Shown: positions 1 through 7,000 of the stretch, piece by piece
Position numbering within the stretch: position 1 is the first letter of the stretch
Layout of the letters: the number at the start of each line of letters is the position of its first letter
NCBI GenBank assembly: GCA_040905285.1
Contig: JBBDRV010000182.1
Location: forward strand, 1 to 23,898
Source of the DNA: JBBDRV01 sp040905285
Lineage (GTDB): Bacteria; Bacteroidota; Rhodothermia; Balneolales; Balneolaceae
Reading direction: 5' to 3'
DNA: 23,898 nucleotides
Notes under the pieces: generated by a model
What the model was told of the DNA's origin: nothing
The model's input: only the letters and a program-made list of their open reading frames with translations
The model's database searches: none
Position numbers and translations under genes: made by a program

Positions 1-205
1 AATGGGAACGGCAAGAATGGGACATGATCCGAAAACGTCTGTATTGAACAGATGGAACCAGATTCATTCCGTTCCCAATGTATTCGTAACGGATGGTGCC
101 TGCATGACCTCTTCCGCAAATCAGAATCCTTCGCTCACCTATATGGCTTTAACAGCCAGAGCTGTGGATTATGCCGTGGGGGAGTTAAATAAATACAACC
201 TGTAG
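1..205 (+). CDS. GMC-family oxidoreductase, C-terminal end only
   Basis: This is the last 67 codons of a gene that begins before the window; base 1 is the third base of the preceding codon. The visible part is the GMC oxidoreductase C-terminal signature: GTARMG near the start, then NVFVTDGACM, then the SANQNPSLT stretch that carries the catalytic His/Asn region of this family, and a final helix (ALTARAVDYAV). Bacterial relatives are FAD enzymes that oxidise sugars, sugar acids or alcohols, often in the periplasm. The next gene starts 11 bases after the stop and encodes a gluconate 2-dehydrogenase subunit 3-like protein, the usual partner, so the two are probably one enzyme. The FAD-binding half is outside the window, so the substrate cannot be inferred. 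Confidence 0.9.
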   Translation, partial: MGTARMGHDPKTSVLNRWNQIHSVPNVFVTDGACMTSSANQNPSLTYMALTARAVDYAVGELNKYNL

Positions 206-216
206 GGAGTGACCAG

Positions 217-819
217 ATGAATATAGACAGAAAGGAAGCGATTAAACGGACAGCCTATATGATGGGGGGACTGGTATTTGCCCCTACTGCCATTGGAGTG
301 CTGAACGGATGCCGGGCGAGGGCAGGTGAGATGTGGGTTCCGGAATTTTTTACGGATGACCGGGCAGACCTGGTTATGGCTTTAGCCGAGATCATCATTC
401 CCGCCACCGACACCCCGGGAGCATCAGAGGCTGGTGTTCCGGCTTTCATAGAAGAAATGGTCGCGACAGCCTATGATGAAGATGCCAGGGAAAAATTTAT
501 TTCAGGCCTGGATGTTTTTAATAATCTCGTCAGGGAAGAGTACGGAAGTGATTATACTGACCTGGGTCATGATGACCGGTTTGAATTTGCAGAGAGGCAG
601 AATCGCCTGACCCTGCAGGATGAATCGCAATTTGCAGAAAATGAGGATGAAGAGAACCGGGAGGCTGCTCCATTTTTCCTGGTAATGAAGGAATTGACCG
701 TAATGGGCTATTATACAAGTGAGCCCGGTGCCACCCAGGCCCTCCGGTATGAAAAAATCCCGGGCAGATATGAAGGATGCGTCCCGTTTGAAGAGGTAGG
801 CAAAACATGGGCTACCTGA
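217..819 (+). CDS. Gluconate 2-dehydrogenase subunit 3 family protein
   Basis: A 200-residue protein of the gluconate 2-dehydrogenase subunit 3 family, the small partner of periplasmic GMC dehydrogenases. The N-terminus looks like a Tat-type signal (DRKEAIKRTAYMMGG) with Lys in place of the second Arg, followed by a hydrophobic stretch and a lipobox-like LNGC near residues 29-32, so a Tat-exported lipoprotein is plausible. The body matches the family pattern: LAEIIIPATDTPGASEAGVP, then a mostly helical acidic region, then MGYYTSEPGA and a C-terminal RYEGCVPF. The start is supported by GGGAG upstream. It lies 11 bases downstream of the GMC gene and is co-directional, consistent with one operon. 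The substrate is unknown. A diverged copy of its last codons follows the stop. Confidence 0.87.
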   Translation: MNIDRKEAIKRTAYMMGGLVFAPTAIGVLNGCRARAGEMWVPEFFTDDRADLVMALAEIIIPATDTPGASEAGVPAFIEEMVATAYDEDAREKFISGLDVFNNLVREEYGSDYTDLGHDDRFEFAERQNRLTLQDESQFAENEDEENREAAPFFLVMKELTVMGYYTSEPGATQALRYEKIPGRYEGCVPFEEVGKTWAT

Positions 820-893
820 GGTGACCAATAGCATTGTCAGGGTGAGGTCACGAGTTCGTTTGAAGAGGCAGGCAAAATCCGGGCTGTCTGAGG
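785..893 (+). repeat. Duplicated 3' tail of the subunit 3 gene (two 37-bp copies, offset 72 bp)
   Basis: Bases 785-821 (the last codons and stop of the subunit 3 gene) recur at 857-893 with about six mismatches. The offset of 72 bp is a multiple of three, and the second copy would encode FEEAGKIRAV-stop against FEEVGKTWAT-stop in the gene. This looks like an old tandem duplication of the gene end, with the downstream copy now untranslated. The rest of the 820-931 gap shows no gene. Confidence 0.7.
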
Positions 894-931
894 GGCGGAG
901 AGAATGCATGTGAAACAGATGCTTGCCCGTC

Positions 932-1843
932 TCAGGTTACAGAGAACGCCCTGGAAAGGAGAAATGAAAGCGGCAGAAGCGTCAGGACCAGAATACCCAT
1001 CGAAAATCCGGCGAAGCCTGCAGCAAGAGCGCTGTTTAAAATAATCAGGGATAATACGCCCCTCTTTACAGCTTTTTTTATCACGTGCGGACGGCGGGAC
1101 AGTGCAGCGTGCAGAAAGGCCGGGATGACCATCAGTCCGAATAACCCAGTAAACGGGAGTGACGGGTACAGCTGATAGGAGGGGTCAAGCGAAAGCAAAA
1201 CCAGGGATACAGTGATCAGCACTATGAATGCCAGGGACAGGTATCCGGAAAACCGGGTTCCGCCCTTTACTTCACCCTGGCTGATGAGTGTAATGGCCCC
1301 GATATAGGTGACGGGGATAAAGACCAGCAGCCACAGTTCGGCCAGCTCGGCAGGGAGAATGCTAATGCCCAGAAGAAGGTTGAGACCACGGCAGAATCCC
1401 ATGAACAGAGGACCCCAGAAAGCCGAGTGCTTGGCTTTGGCATTATAAACCAGTGCGGCAGTTGCTATGGCTGCTGCGAGATAACCGGAGGTGACGGATA
1501 CGTTGAATGCAAACAGGATACCGGAACCCAGGAGGAGGACTCCCAGAATAACGGCAGAGGATTGGGATATTCGTCCGGAGGGGATTGCCCGTTCAGGTCT
1601 TTCATCCGCGTCGAGAGTGGCATCAAAAACATCATTGAATACCACACCGCCTCCATACAGACCGGCGGTAGAGGCAAGCAACCAGATCAGCCCCGCGGGT
1701 GCCGTCTGGATACTTCCGCCGACAAACAGAAGGATTCCCCCGGCCGCAAAAAAACCGGCCAGTATGTCGGCAAGGGCGGTGACGATATTAGCCGGGCGCA
1801 TCAGCTCAAGGGCTGCCTTCAATCCGGGCGTCAGTAATGTCAT
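932..1843 (-). CDS. eboC: EboC, UbiA-like prenyltransferase
   Basis: A 303-residue polytopic membrane protein of the UbiA superfamily, matching the EboC subgroup of the ebo cluster. UbiA enzymes transfer a polyprenyl chain from its diphosphate to an acceptor within the membrane. The first Asp-rich motif is clear around residues 70-90: NDVFDATLDADERPERAIPS, the Mg-diphosphate site, followed by GRI. The second cytosolic loop reads YNAKAKHSAFWGP then MGFCRGLNLLLG, with Asn where many UbiA enzymes have an acidic residue. Eight or nine hydrophobic segments are visible. Its ATG at 1843 opens directly into the conserved LMRPANIVTALADI. It is the last gene of the minus-strand arm eboA-eboB-eboC. Donor and acceptor are unknown. 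Confidence 0.92.
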   Translation of the reverse strand: MTLLTPGLKAALELMRPANIVTALADILAGFFAAGGILLFVGGSIQTAPAGLIWLLASTAGLYGGGVVFNDVFDATLDADERPERAIPSGRISQSSAVILGVLLLGSGILFAFNVSVTSGYLAAAIATAALVYNAKAKHSAFWGPLFMGFCRGLNLLLGISILPAELAELWLLVFIPVTYIGAITLISQGEVKGGTRFSGYLSLAFIVLITVSLVLLSLDPSYQLYPSLPFTGLFGLMVIPAFLHAALSRRPHVIKKAVKRGVLSLIILNSALAAGFAGFSMGILVLTLLPLSFLLSRAFSVT

Positions 1844-1973
1844 TGTTCGGTTTTTAGTCGTCGGGGACGGACAGGGTTATCCGGTATTCAGACAGTGGAT
1901 CGTTTGCGGGGAATGCTCAACGGCAGATTACCGGCGGCAGACACAGGATTAACGGCCTTTAATCATTAACAGT

Positions 1974-2930
1974 TTATTCAATAACAATAGAGTCATCACC
2001 CGGAACAGAAGAGCCGGCCCCGGGCTCTTCGCCCTCCACAAAGGGCTTGTGCCCACCCCGGAGTACGGTATTGCCGCTGAAGGTTTCGCGCTGGTCGATG
2101 AGAGGGCGGTTCAGCCAGTCGTCCTCGTTCATCTGTCCGCTTTGTCCGTAGGCGTTCAGTGCATTCTGGTAACAGACTTTTTTTACCACCGATTTGTCGA
2201 TTCCCTTCCTCAGCATAAGTTCAGCCGTTTTGGGCACGCCCAGAGGATCACTGTGTCCCCAGTCTGCAGCGCTGTCAATAAAAATCCTCTCGGAGCCGTA
2301 TTCCCTCACAATCTCCACCATTCGCTCATTCCCCATTTTTGTGCCGGGATAGATGGTGAAAGCAGTCCAGTAGCCCCTGTCCAGGACATCTTTAACCGTT
2401 TCTTCATTATTATGGTCAATAATAACCCTGGACGGCTCCAAACCCAGTTCATCACAGACGTCCATGCTCCTCAGCGTACCTTTTTTTTTGTTGCGGTGTG
2501 GGGTATGGACCAACACCAGCATATCCATTTTTTTGGCCAGTTCAAGCTGCTGCCGAAAGTACCTGTCTTCCAGATCCGTCATGTCGTCGTATCCGATTTC
2601 CCCGATGGCCACTACTCCTTCCTTTGCGGCATAGCGGGGCAAAAGATCCATTACCTCTTCTGCCAGGGATTCATTGTTGGCTTCCTTTGAATTCAGGCCG
2701 ATTGTGCAGTAATGCCGGACACCGAACTGACCTGCCCGGAAACGTTCCCATCCCACGATCGTGCTGAAGTAGTCCAGCATGGATCCGGCATTCGTACGTG
2801 GCTGGCCGATCCAGAATGCCGGTTCGATAACAGCTACAACGCCTGCCTTGCGCATGGCTCTGTAATCGTCCGTAGTGCGGGATATCATATGGATGTGCGG
2901 ATCAATAAAGATCAAATCGTCAGTCGTCAT
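1974..2930 (-). CDS. eboB: EboB, TatD-like metal-dependent hydrolase
   Basis: A 318-residue amidohydrolase-fold protein related to TatD nucleases, corresponding to EboB. Visible metal-site elements in order: DPHIHM near residues 10-15 (HxH of strand 1), GEIGYDD near residue 135 (the strand with the metal-bridging Glu), VHTPHR near residue 165, IIDHNNEETV near residue 195 and FIDSAADWG near residue 245 (final Asp). These are the expected ligands of a binuclear barrel hydrolase, so the enzyme should be active. There is no signal peptide, so it is probably cytoplasmic. It lies between eboA and eboC on the same strand; the spacer to eboA contains an 18-bp tandem repeat. The real substrate of EboB is not known. 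Confidence 0.92.
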   Translation of the reverse strand: MTTDDLIFIDPHIHMISRTTDDYRAMRKAGVVAVIEPAFWIGQPRTNAGSMLDYFSTIVGWERFRAGQFGVRHYCTIGLNSKEANNESLAEEVMDLLPRYAAKEGVVAIGEIGYDDMTDLEDRYFRQQLELAKKMDMLVLVHTPHRNKKKGTLRSMDVCDELGLEPSRVIIDHNNEETVKDVLDRGYWTAFTIYPGTKMGNERMVEIVREYGSERIFIDSAADWGHSDPLGVPKTAELMLRKGIDKSVVKKVCYQNALNAYGQSGQMNEDDWLNRPLIDQRETFSGNTVLRGGHKPFVEGEEPGAGSSVPGDDSIVIE

Positions 2931-2975
2931 AGAGCATGTATTTGATTAGCTGTTTGTTCAGTGTGATGCAATAGC

Positions 2976-3077
2976 CAGGATAATGCTATGGTTAAGGATA
3001 ATGCTATGGTCAAGGGTAATGCCATGGTCAAGGGTAATGCCATGGTCAAGGGTAATGCCATGGTCAAGGGTAATGCT
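2976..3077. repeat. 18-bp tandem repeat between eboA and eboB, about 5.7 units
   Basis: Units start at 2976, 2994, 3012, 3030, 3048 and 3066 (partial). The consensus is AAGGGTAATGCCATGGTC; units 3, 4 and 5 are identical, while the two outer units at the left have ATG CTA and GGATAA variants. It fills the gap between the eboA stop (3088) and the eboB start (2930), so it would lie in the shared eboA-eboB mRNA. The pattern suggests recent replication-slippage expansion. No gene is called here. Confidence 0.93.
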
Positions 3078-3087
3078 GACCGGGGCT

Positions 3088-3996
3088 TTATACAAGTTGC
3101 TTATTAACCTGCCGGCCGATTTCGTCCCACGTGATATTGCCTTTTGTTACGGTATCGAGAATGTTCCGGTACTCATTCAGAAGCTCTTTTGCCCCGGCAG
3201 AGCCGGCATCCAGAAGGGCAAGGGCAGCCGCCTGTTTCTGTATCTCCCCGGGTCCGGCCAGTACCCTTTCAATATCCCCGACAGTTGCATCGTCGATAAA
3301 CGGACCTACAGGTCGCCATAATTCGGGGGAAACAGTACGGCCGGCCGACCAGCGTTCATGAGCATATTCCACCAGCATATGTGCAAGATCCGGGTTTGCA
3401 CGTTTTTCCAGTCCCTGGATCCGGTAGAGGGGACTATCTACAAACAACGCTTTCAGGATCATCTGGTTCCATGCGTCATCCTCCAGATAATCAGCCGGAT
3501 ATGGATTGTCGAGTGCAACTGCGTTAAACACGGTTGTTATATTATGCCTGAGGCCTTCTGCTGCCCTTGCCTGCAGATCAAGTGGTTGGGGAAGCACCGG
3601 CAGACTTTGATAGAGGGCGACTGCCTCACCCAGATCACTGGATACAAATAAATTTTCCAGCCTGTCCCCGAAATTTTTCAGGTTGTTTTCAGCCATACCG
3701 AGAACAAGCAGTGTCCGCCCCAGCTGGTCCGCCTGCCACCGGTCCGGCAACCAGCCGCGCCGCAGGTTACGGGCTTCACTTTTTTCATTCTCTCCCGGAT
3801 TCAGGCGATTCTTTCCCGTATACCCCGGCACCGCACTGAAAGAGGAGAAGATCTTCCAGTCTTCGGCCCCTTTTCTGATACTGTTGTAAACAGATTCAAA
3901 CTGTCGGAAAGAATCATTCTTCAATCTGCGCTTCAACCAGGCAAGCATCGCCGATTGAAGTTTTTTAAAGTCCACATGTATCTGGGGATCTGTCAT
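3088..3996 (-). CDS. eboA: EboA family protein
   Basis: A 302-residue soluble, helix-rich protein matching EboA in length, position and sequence style. No catalytic motif of a known enzyme family is visible. Recognisable stretches are GRTLLVLGMAE near residues 90-100, LPLPQPLDL-type sequence around residue 135 (SLPVLPQPLDL), an NVFNAVALDNPYPADYL-like core near residues 155-170 (VFNAVALDNPYPADYLEDDAWNQM in part), and GRTVSPELWRPVGPFID in the last third. No signal peptide or membrane segment is apparent. It is the first gene of the minus-strand arm and diverges from eboD across a 468-bp region. Its molecular role is unknown even in studied ebo clusters. No strong Shine-Dalgarno precedes the ATG. 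Confidence 0.88.
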   Translation of the reverse strand: MTDPQIHVDFKKLQSAMLAWLKRRLKNDSFRQFESVYNSIRKGAEDWKIFSSFSAVPGYTGKNRLNPGENEKSEARNLRRGWLPDRWQADQLGRTLLVLGMAENNLKNFGDRLENLFVSSDLGEAVALYQSLPVLPQPLDLQARAAEGLRHNITTVFNAVALDNPYPADYLEDDAWNQMILKALFVDSPLYRIQGLEKRANPDLAHMLVEYAHERWSAGRTVSPELWRPVGPFIDDATVGDIERVLAGPGEIQKQAAALALLDAGSAGAKELLNEYRNILDTVTKGNITWDEIGRQVNKQLV

Positions 3997-4022
3997 CGTT
4001 TAAACACCGGTAGGTCCTTTAA

Positions 4023-4059
4023 ATCCGGTTATCAGTTAAACCGGATGATTGTCATCCGG
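4023..4059. promoter_or_regulatory. Three-arm inverted repeat (mutually exclusive hairpins) upstream of eboA
   Basis: Arm A ATCCGGTT (4023-4030) pairs perfectly with AACCGGAT (4039-4046). The overlapping arm B CCGGATGA (4041-4048) pairs perfectly with TCATCCGG (4052-4059) across a 3-base loop. Arm B can therefore pair with A or C but not both. The site begins 27 bases before the eboA start, so it could be an RNA switch in the eboA leader or a compound DNA operator. No U-tract follows either hairpin. Confidence 0.5.
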
Positions 4060-4071
4060 CTGCTGTTACCT

Positions 4072-4249
4072 AGCAGTCTGTCGGACTTACTCTACAGAGC
4101 TGCGCATGCGATCTTTTTACACATTGGAATCCCGCTTTCTCGTTCCGTAACCCCGCTACGAACCTCAAAAGTCGTGTTCCATTGTGCAAATTCCATTGTG
4201 CCAAAATCTCATCCTGCTCGCTTTCTGTTCCTAAGTCCGACAGACTGCT
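4072..4249. mobile_element. MITE-like element with perfect 18-bp terminal inverted repeats
   Basis: AGCAGTCTGTCGGACTTA at 4072-4089 is the exact reverse complement of TAAGTCCGACAGACTGCT at 4232-4249, so the ends of a 178-bp block are perfectly inverted. The interior has no convincing ORF and contains an imperfect direct repeat (TTCCATTGTGCAAA at 4177-4190 and again from 4191). This is the form of a non-autonomous insertion (MITE) or an IS end pair left after internal deletion. No clear target-site duplication is visible. It sits in the divergent eboA/eboD control region. The parent IS family cannot be named from this window. Confidence 0.62.
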
Positions 4250-4272
4250 GGATAAATTATGAATTATTCAGA

Positions 4273-4358
4273 ATAAGGATTTTAACTGTTTTCAAAAAAT
4301 ATCACTCGCGGAACCGGGGTTTCCGCGGATCTTTAGTTTTTTTATTTTAAATCCTTAT
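4273..4358 (+). terminator. Terminator-like structured element in the eboD leader
   Basis: CGCGGAA (4307-4313) pairs with TTCCGCG (4321-4327) across a 7-base loop and is followed by a T-rich run (about 4332-4348), the layout of an intrinsic terminator reading on the plus strand. It is enclosed by a second perfect 10-bp inverted repeat, ATAAGGATTT (4273-4282) and AAATCCTTAT (4349-4358). It lies just downstream of the MITE-like element and about 120 bases before eboD. It could end transcripts coming from the left or act as an attenuator of eboDEF. Confidence 0.5.
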
Positions 4359-4419
4359 CTGCAGTTGCGGAGCCGGAAAAAAAATAAGCAGGTTCAGATG
4401 CCGGTGCAGCAGAAGGGAC

Positions 4420-4444
4420 CTGTCCGGAACCGGTACAGATTTTT
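4420..4444 (+). terminator. Second terminator-like hairpin just before eboD
   Basis: CTGTCCGG (4420-4427) faces CCGGTACAG (4430-4438), giving a stem with one bulged T and a short GGAACC loop, followed by five T residues (4440-4444). It ends about 20 bases before the eboD ATG, where a ribosome-binding site would normally be; no Shine-Dalgarno is seen. With the preceding hairpin this makes two terminator-like structures in tandem in the eboD leader. Confidence 0.4.
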
Positions 4445-4464
4445 CTCTTAACCTTGCCATTTTC

Positions 4465-5640
4465 ATGAAAATACTGAGACAGGAATTTACGGTATCCTAT
4501 GAATATGATGTCGCTTTCACAGAAGGACTGTTTGCCCCGGACAATGGACTGTTTGCCCGGCAAATCGTGCCGGAGCCGGGGAAACCTGTACCCGGTGTCC
4601 TCGTCGTGCTTGATGCAGGGATGTACCGGCATCATCCGGATCTGTTTACAGAGATCAGGTCCTATTCCCTGCTGAACGATTGTCCTTTTAACGTGATTTC
4701 CATCCCGGTGGTGATTCCCGGGGGAGAAACTGCAAAAAACCACCCGGAACATCTGCAGCAGATTCTGGATGCGGTTGAAGAACATGACCTGGACAGGCAT
4801 TCCTATTTAGCGGTCATTGGTGGGGGAGCTGTTATTGACACAGCAGGATATGCCGCCTCAATCGCTCACAGGGGATTGCGCCTGATACGTGTCCCGACCA
4901 CTGTGCTTGCCCAAAATGATGCGGCGGTCGGCGTCAAAAACGGTATCAATGCCTACGGAAAAAAGAATTTTCTGGGGACGTTCGATCCTCCTCATGCCGT
5001 ATTGAATGACTTTTCCTTTCTGACGACTCTGGAAGACCGGGACTGGCGTGCAGGAATATCCGAGGCTGTTAAAGTTGCTTTAATTAAAGATGCCGCTTTT
5101 TTTAATTTCCTGGAGGATCAGGCGGACTTACTGGCCCGACGTGACATGGGGGCAATGAAATCACTGATACACCGATGTGCCGATCTGCACCTGCAGCACA
5201 TAGCCACAGGCGGCGACCCTTTTGAAAAAGGATCTTCCAGGCCGCTGGATTTTGGTCACTGGGCAGCTCACAAGCTGGAACAGCTGACGAATTACGAACT
5301 GCGGCACGGCGAGGCGGTTGCCATTGGAATTGCTGTGGATGCTACGTATTCGTATCTGAAGGGAATGCTGCCTGAACCAGACTGGCATCGGATACTGGAT
5401 CTGTTCAGCCGCAGCGGGTTTCAGCTATATGTCCCGCAACTGGAGCAGTACCTCGATCAGCCGGACAGGGAAGATTCAATACTGCAGGGACTGGAAGAAT
5501 TTCGGAAACACCTGGGCGGGGAACTGACTATCTTGCTTCTGGGGGAGATCGGGAATGGAATAGAAGTCCATGAGGTAGACGCGGACCTTTACAGAGAAGC
5601 CGTCATAATGCTGCGTACATATAAGAAAGAGCCTGTATGA
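4465..5640 (+). CDS. eboD: EboD, 3-dehydroquinate synthase-like protein
   Basis: A 391-residue member of the sugar phosphate cyclase superfamily (3-dehydroquinate synthase fold), the EboD subgroup. Visible elements: the NAD-binding GGGAVIDTAGYAAS near residue 120, RVPTTVLAQNDAAVGVKNGI (the conserved PTT loop followed by a substrate-site KNG) near residues 145-165, EAVKVALIKD near residue 205 (metal-ligand Glu region), and DFGHWAAHKLE near residue 262 followed by HGEAVAIG near 280 (the zinc-binding His pair). These residues suggest an active NAD- and metal-dependent cyclase, but it diverges from aroB and is unlikely to be the shikimate enzyme. The start opens straight into the conserved EFTVSYEYDV. 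It is the first gene of the eboD-eboE-eboF arm. The substrate is unknown. Confidence 0.92.
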   Translation: MKILRQEFTVSYEYDVAFTEGLFAPDNGLFARQIVPEPGKPVPGVLVVLDAGMYRHHPDLFTEIRSYSLLNDCPFNVISIPVVIPGGETAKNHPEHLQQILDAVEEHDLDRHSYLAVIGGGAVIDTAGYAASIAHRGLRLIRVPTTVLAQNDAAVGVKNGINAYGKKNFLGTFDPPHAVLNDFSFLTTLEDRDWRAGISEAVKVALIKDAAFFNFLEDQADLLARRDMGAMKSLIHRCADLHLQHIATGGDPFEKGSSRPLDFGHWAAHKLEQLTNYELRHGEAVAIGIAVDATYSYLKGMLPEPDWHRILDLFSRSGFQLYVPQLEQYLDQPDREDSILQGLEEFRKHLGGELTILLLGEIGNGIEVHEVDADLYREAVIMLRTYKKEPV

Positions 5641-5667
5641 AGTACAACCGATCATGTAATTTAGAAC

Positions 5668-6897
5668 ATGCAATTAAAGAGTTTACCAGGCTGTCATCTT
5701 ACCTATTGTTCCAATATTCATCCCGGTGAAGACTGGGCTGATCATTTTGAACAGCTGAAAAAGTATCTGCCACGGATCAGGGATCGCATTTCCGGCGGAT
5801 CACCCTTCGGGGTCGGGCTTCGTTTGTCTGCAGCGGCCGCATCCCAGTTGCTGTTACCGGATAATCTGGAAAAATTCCGTCTGTGGCTGGATAGCGAAAG
5901 CCTGTATGTTTTTACAATCAACGGGTTTCCCTACGGCAACTTTCACGGGAAAAGAGTAAAAGACGGTGTGTATGCACCTGACTGGCAGGATGAAAAACGG
6001 CTGTTATATACACTTGATCTCGTTACTATACTTGATCAACTCCTTCCCCCCGGTGTTGACGGAGGAATTTCCACGTCACCTGTCTCTTACAAGTACTGGA
6101 TGAATACATCGTCAGACGTGGAGAAGGTCTTTCGGCTGTCAAGCCGGCAGATGGCCCGGGCGGCTTATGAAATGGCGATGACAGAAAAAAAATCCGGAAA
6201 GGAAATTCATCTCGATATAGAACCGGAACCGGACTGCCTGCTGGAAAACAGCCGTGAAACGGTGGATTTTTTTACAAACCGTTTAATTCCGGACGGTGTT
6301 GATTTCCTGAAGAAAATGTACAATGTACAGGAAGGGGCTGCCCGGGAAATTCTGAAGAGGCATATCCGCGTCTGTTATGATACATGCCACTTTGCTGTGG
6401 AGTTTGAACAGGCATTCGAGGCGACAGAACGGTTCAGAAAAGCTGGAATCCGTATTGGTAAAATCCAGATCAGTTCTGCGTTGAAAATTCTGTTTGATGA
6501 TGTGAAGGATCAAAGAAAACGGCTGGCAGAAAGACTGAAAGCATTTGTTGAACCGACTTATCTTCACCAGGTGGTTGAGCGGCGGTCTGACGGATCGTAC
6601 AGGCAGTACAGGGATCTCGACACGGCTCTTTTGAATATAGGTGATACCGATGCCAGAGAGTGGAGAGTCCATTTTCATGTACCTGTTTTTCTGGACCGTT
6701 TTGAAGAGCTGCACTCCACTCGGGATCATATATCCAGCGCTCTCAGGTCAATCCTGTCTTCCTCCGACTGCCGCCATTTAGAAATTGAAACATACACCTG
6801 GGATGTTTTGCCCGCCCCGTTGAAATCAGATCTGGCTGACTCCATCGAACGCGAGCTATCCTGGACGCTTGAACTGACGGAGTCACTGTCCCGATGA
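5668..6897 (+). CDS. eboE: EboE, metabolite traffic protein (xylose isomerase-like barrel)
   Basis: A 409-residue protein matching EboE, which has a TIM-barrel fold like sugar-phosphate isomerases/endonuclease IV. The start gives LPGCHLTYCSNIHPGEDW, the typical EboE opening. Metal-type residues appear as HLDIEPEPDCLLE near residue 180 and RVCYDTCHFAVEFE near residue 235, with IGKIQISSALK near residue 270 and HFHVPVF near residue 335; together they form a plausible barrel metal centre. No membrane segment is seen, so any role in traffic is probably through a soluble metabolite or partner. It starts 27 bases after eboD, in the same operon. The family name reflects the Nostoc scytonemin export phenotype, not a known reaction. 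Confidence 0.92.
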   Translation: MQLKSLPGCHLTYCSNIHPGEDWADHFEQLKKYLPRIRDRISGGSPFGVGLRLSAAAASQLLLPDNLEKFRLWLDSESLYVFTINGFPYGNFHGKRVKDGVYAPDWQDEKRLLYTLDLVTILDQLLPPGVDGGISTSPVSYKYWMNTSSDVEKVFRLSSRQMARAAYEMAMTEKKSGKEIHLDIEPEPDCLLENSRETVDFFTNRLIPDGVDFLKKMYNVQEGAAREILKRHIRVCYDTCHFAVEFEQAFEATERFRKAGIRIGKIQISSALKILFDDVKDQRKRLAERLKAFVEPTYLHQVVERRSDGSYRQYRDLDTALLNIGDTDAREWRVHFHVPVFLDRFEELHSTRDHISSALRSILSSSDCRHLEIETYTWDVLPAPLKSDLADSIERELSWTLELTESLSR

Positions 6898-7000
6898 GGG
6901 AAACGGCTGTTGCAAAACGGACGGCAGAGACTGTAGCCGGGGAATGATAACTGACTGCAAATTAAAATATATACGAAAATCTGCGGAAATTGACTGACTT

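Noticed and set aside
502..909. 135-codon minus-strand frame opposite the subunit 3 gene
   Set aside because: It is antisense to a well-supported gene and its repeated CLFKR phrase only reflects the duplicated 3' tail.
2049..2690. 213-codon plus-strand frame opposite eboB
   Set aside because: EboB on the other strand has clear metal-binding motifs; this frame has none.
4342..4800. 152-codon minus-strand frame across the eboD start
   Set aside because: It overlaps the conserved EboD N-terminus and has no motif.
4465..5640. eboD as the shikimate-pathway aroB
   Set aside because: Sequence around the zinc and PTT motifs and the surrounding ebo genes fit EboD; no other shikimate genes are nearby.
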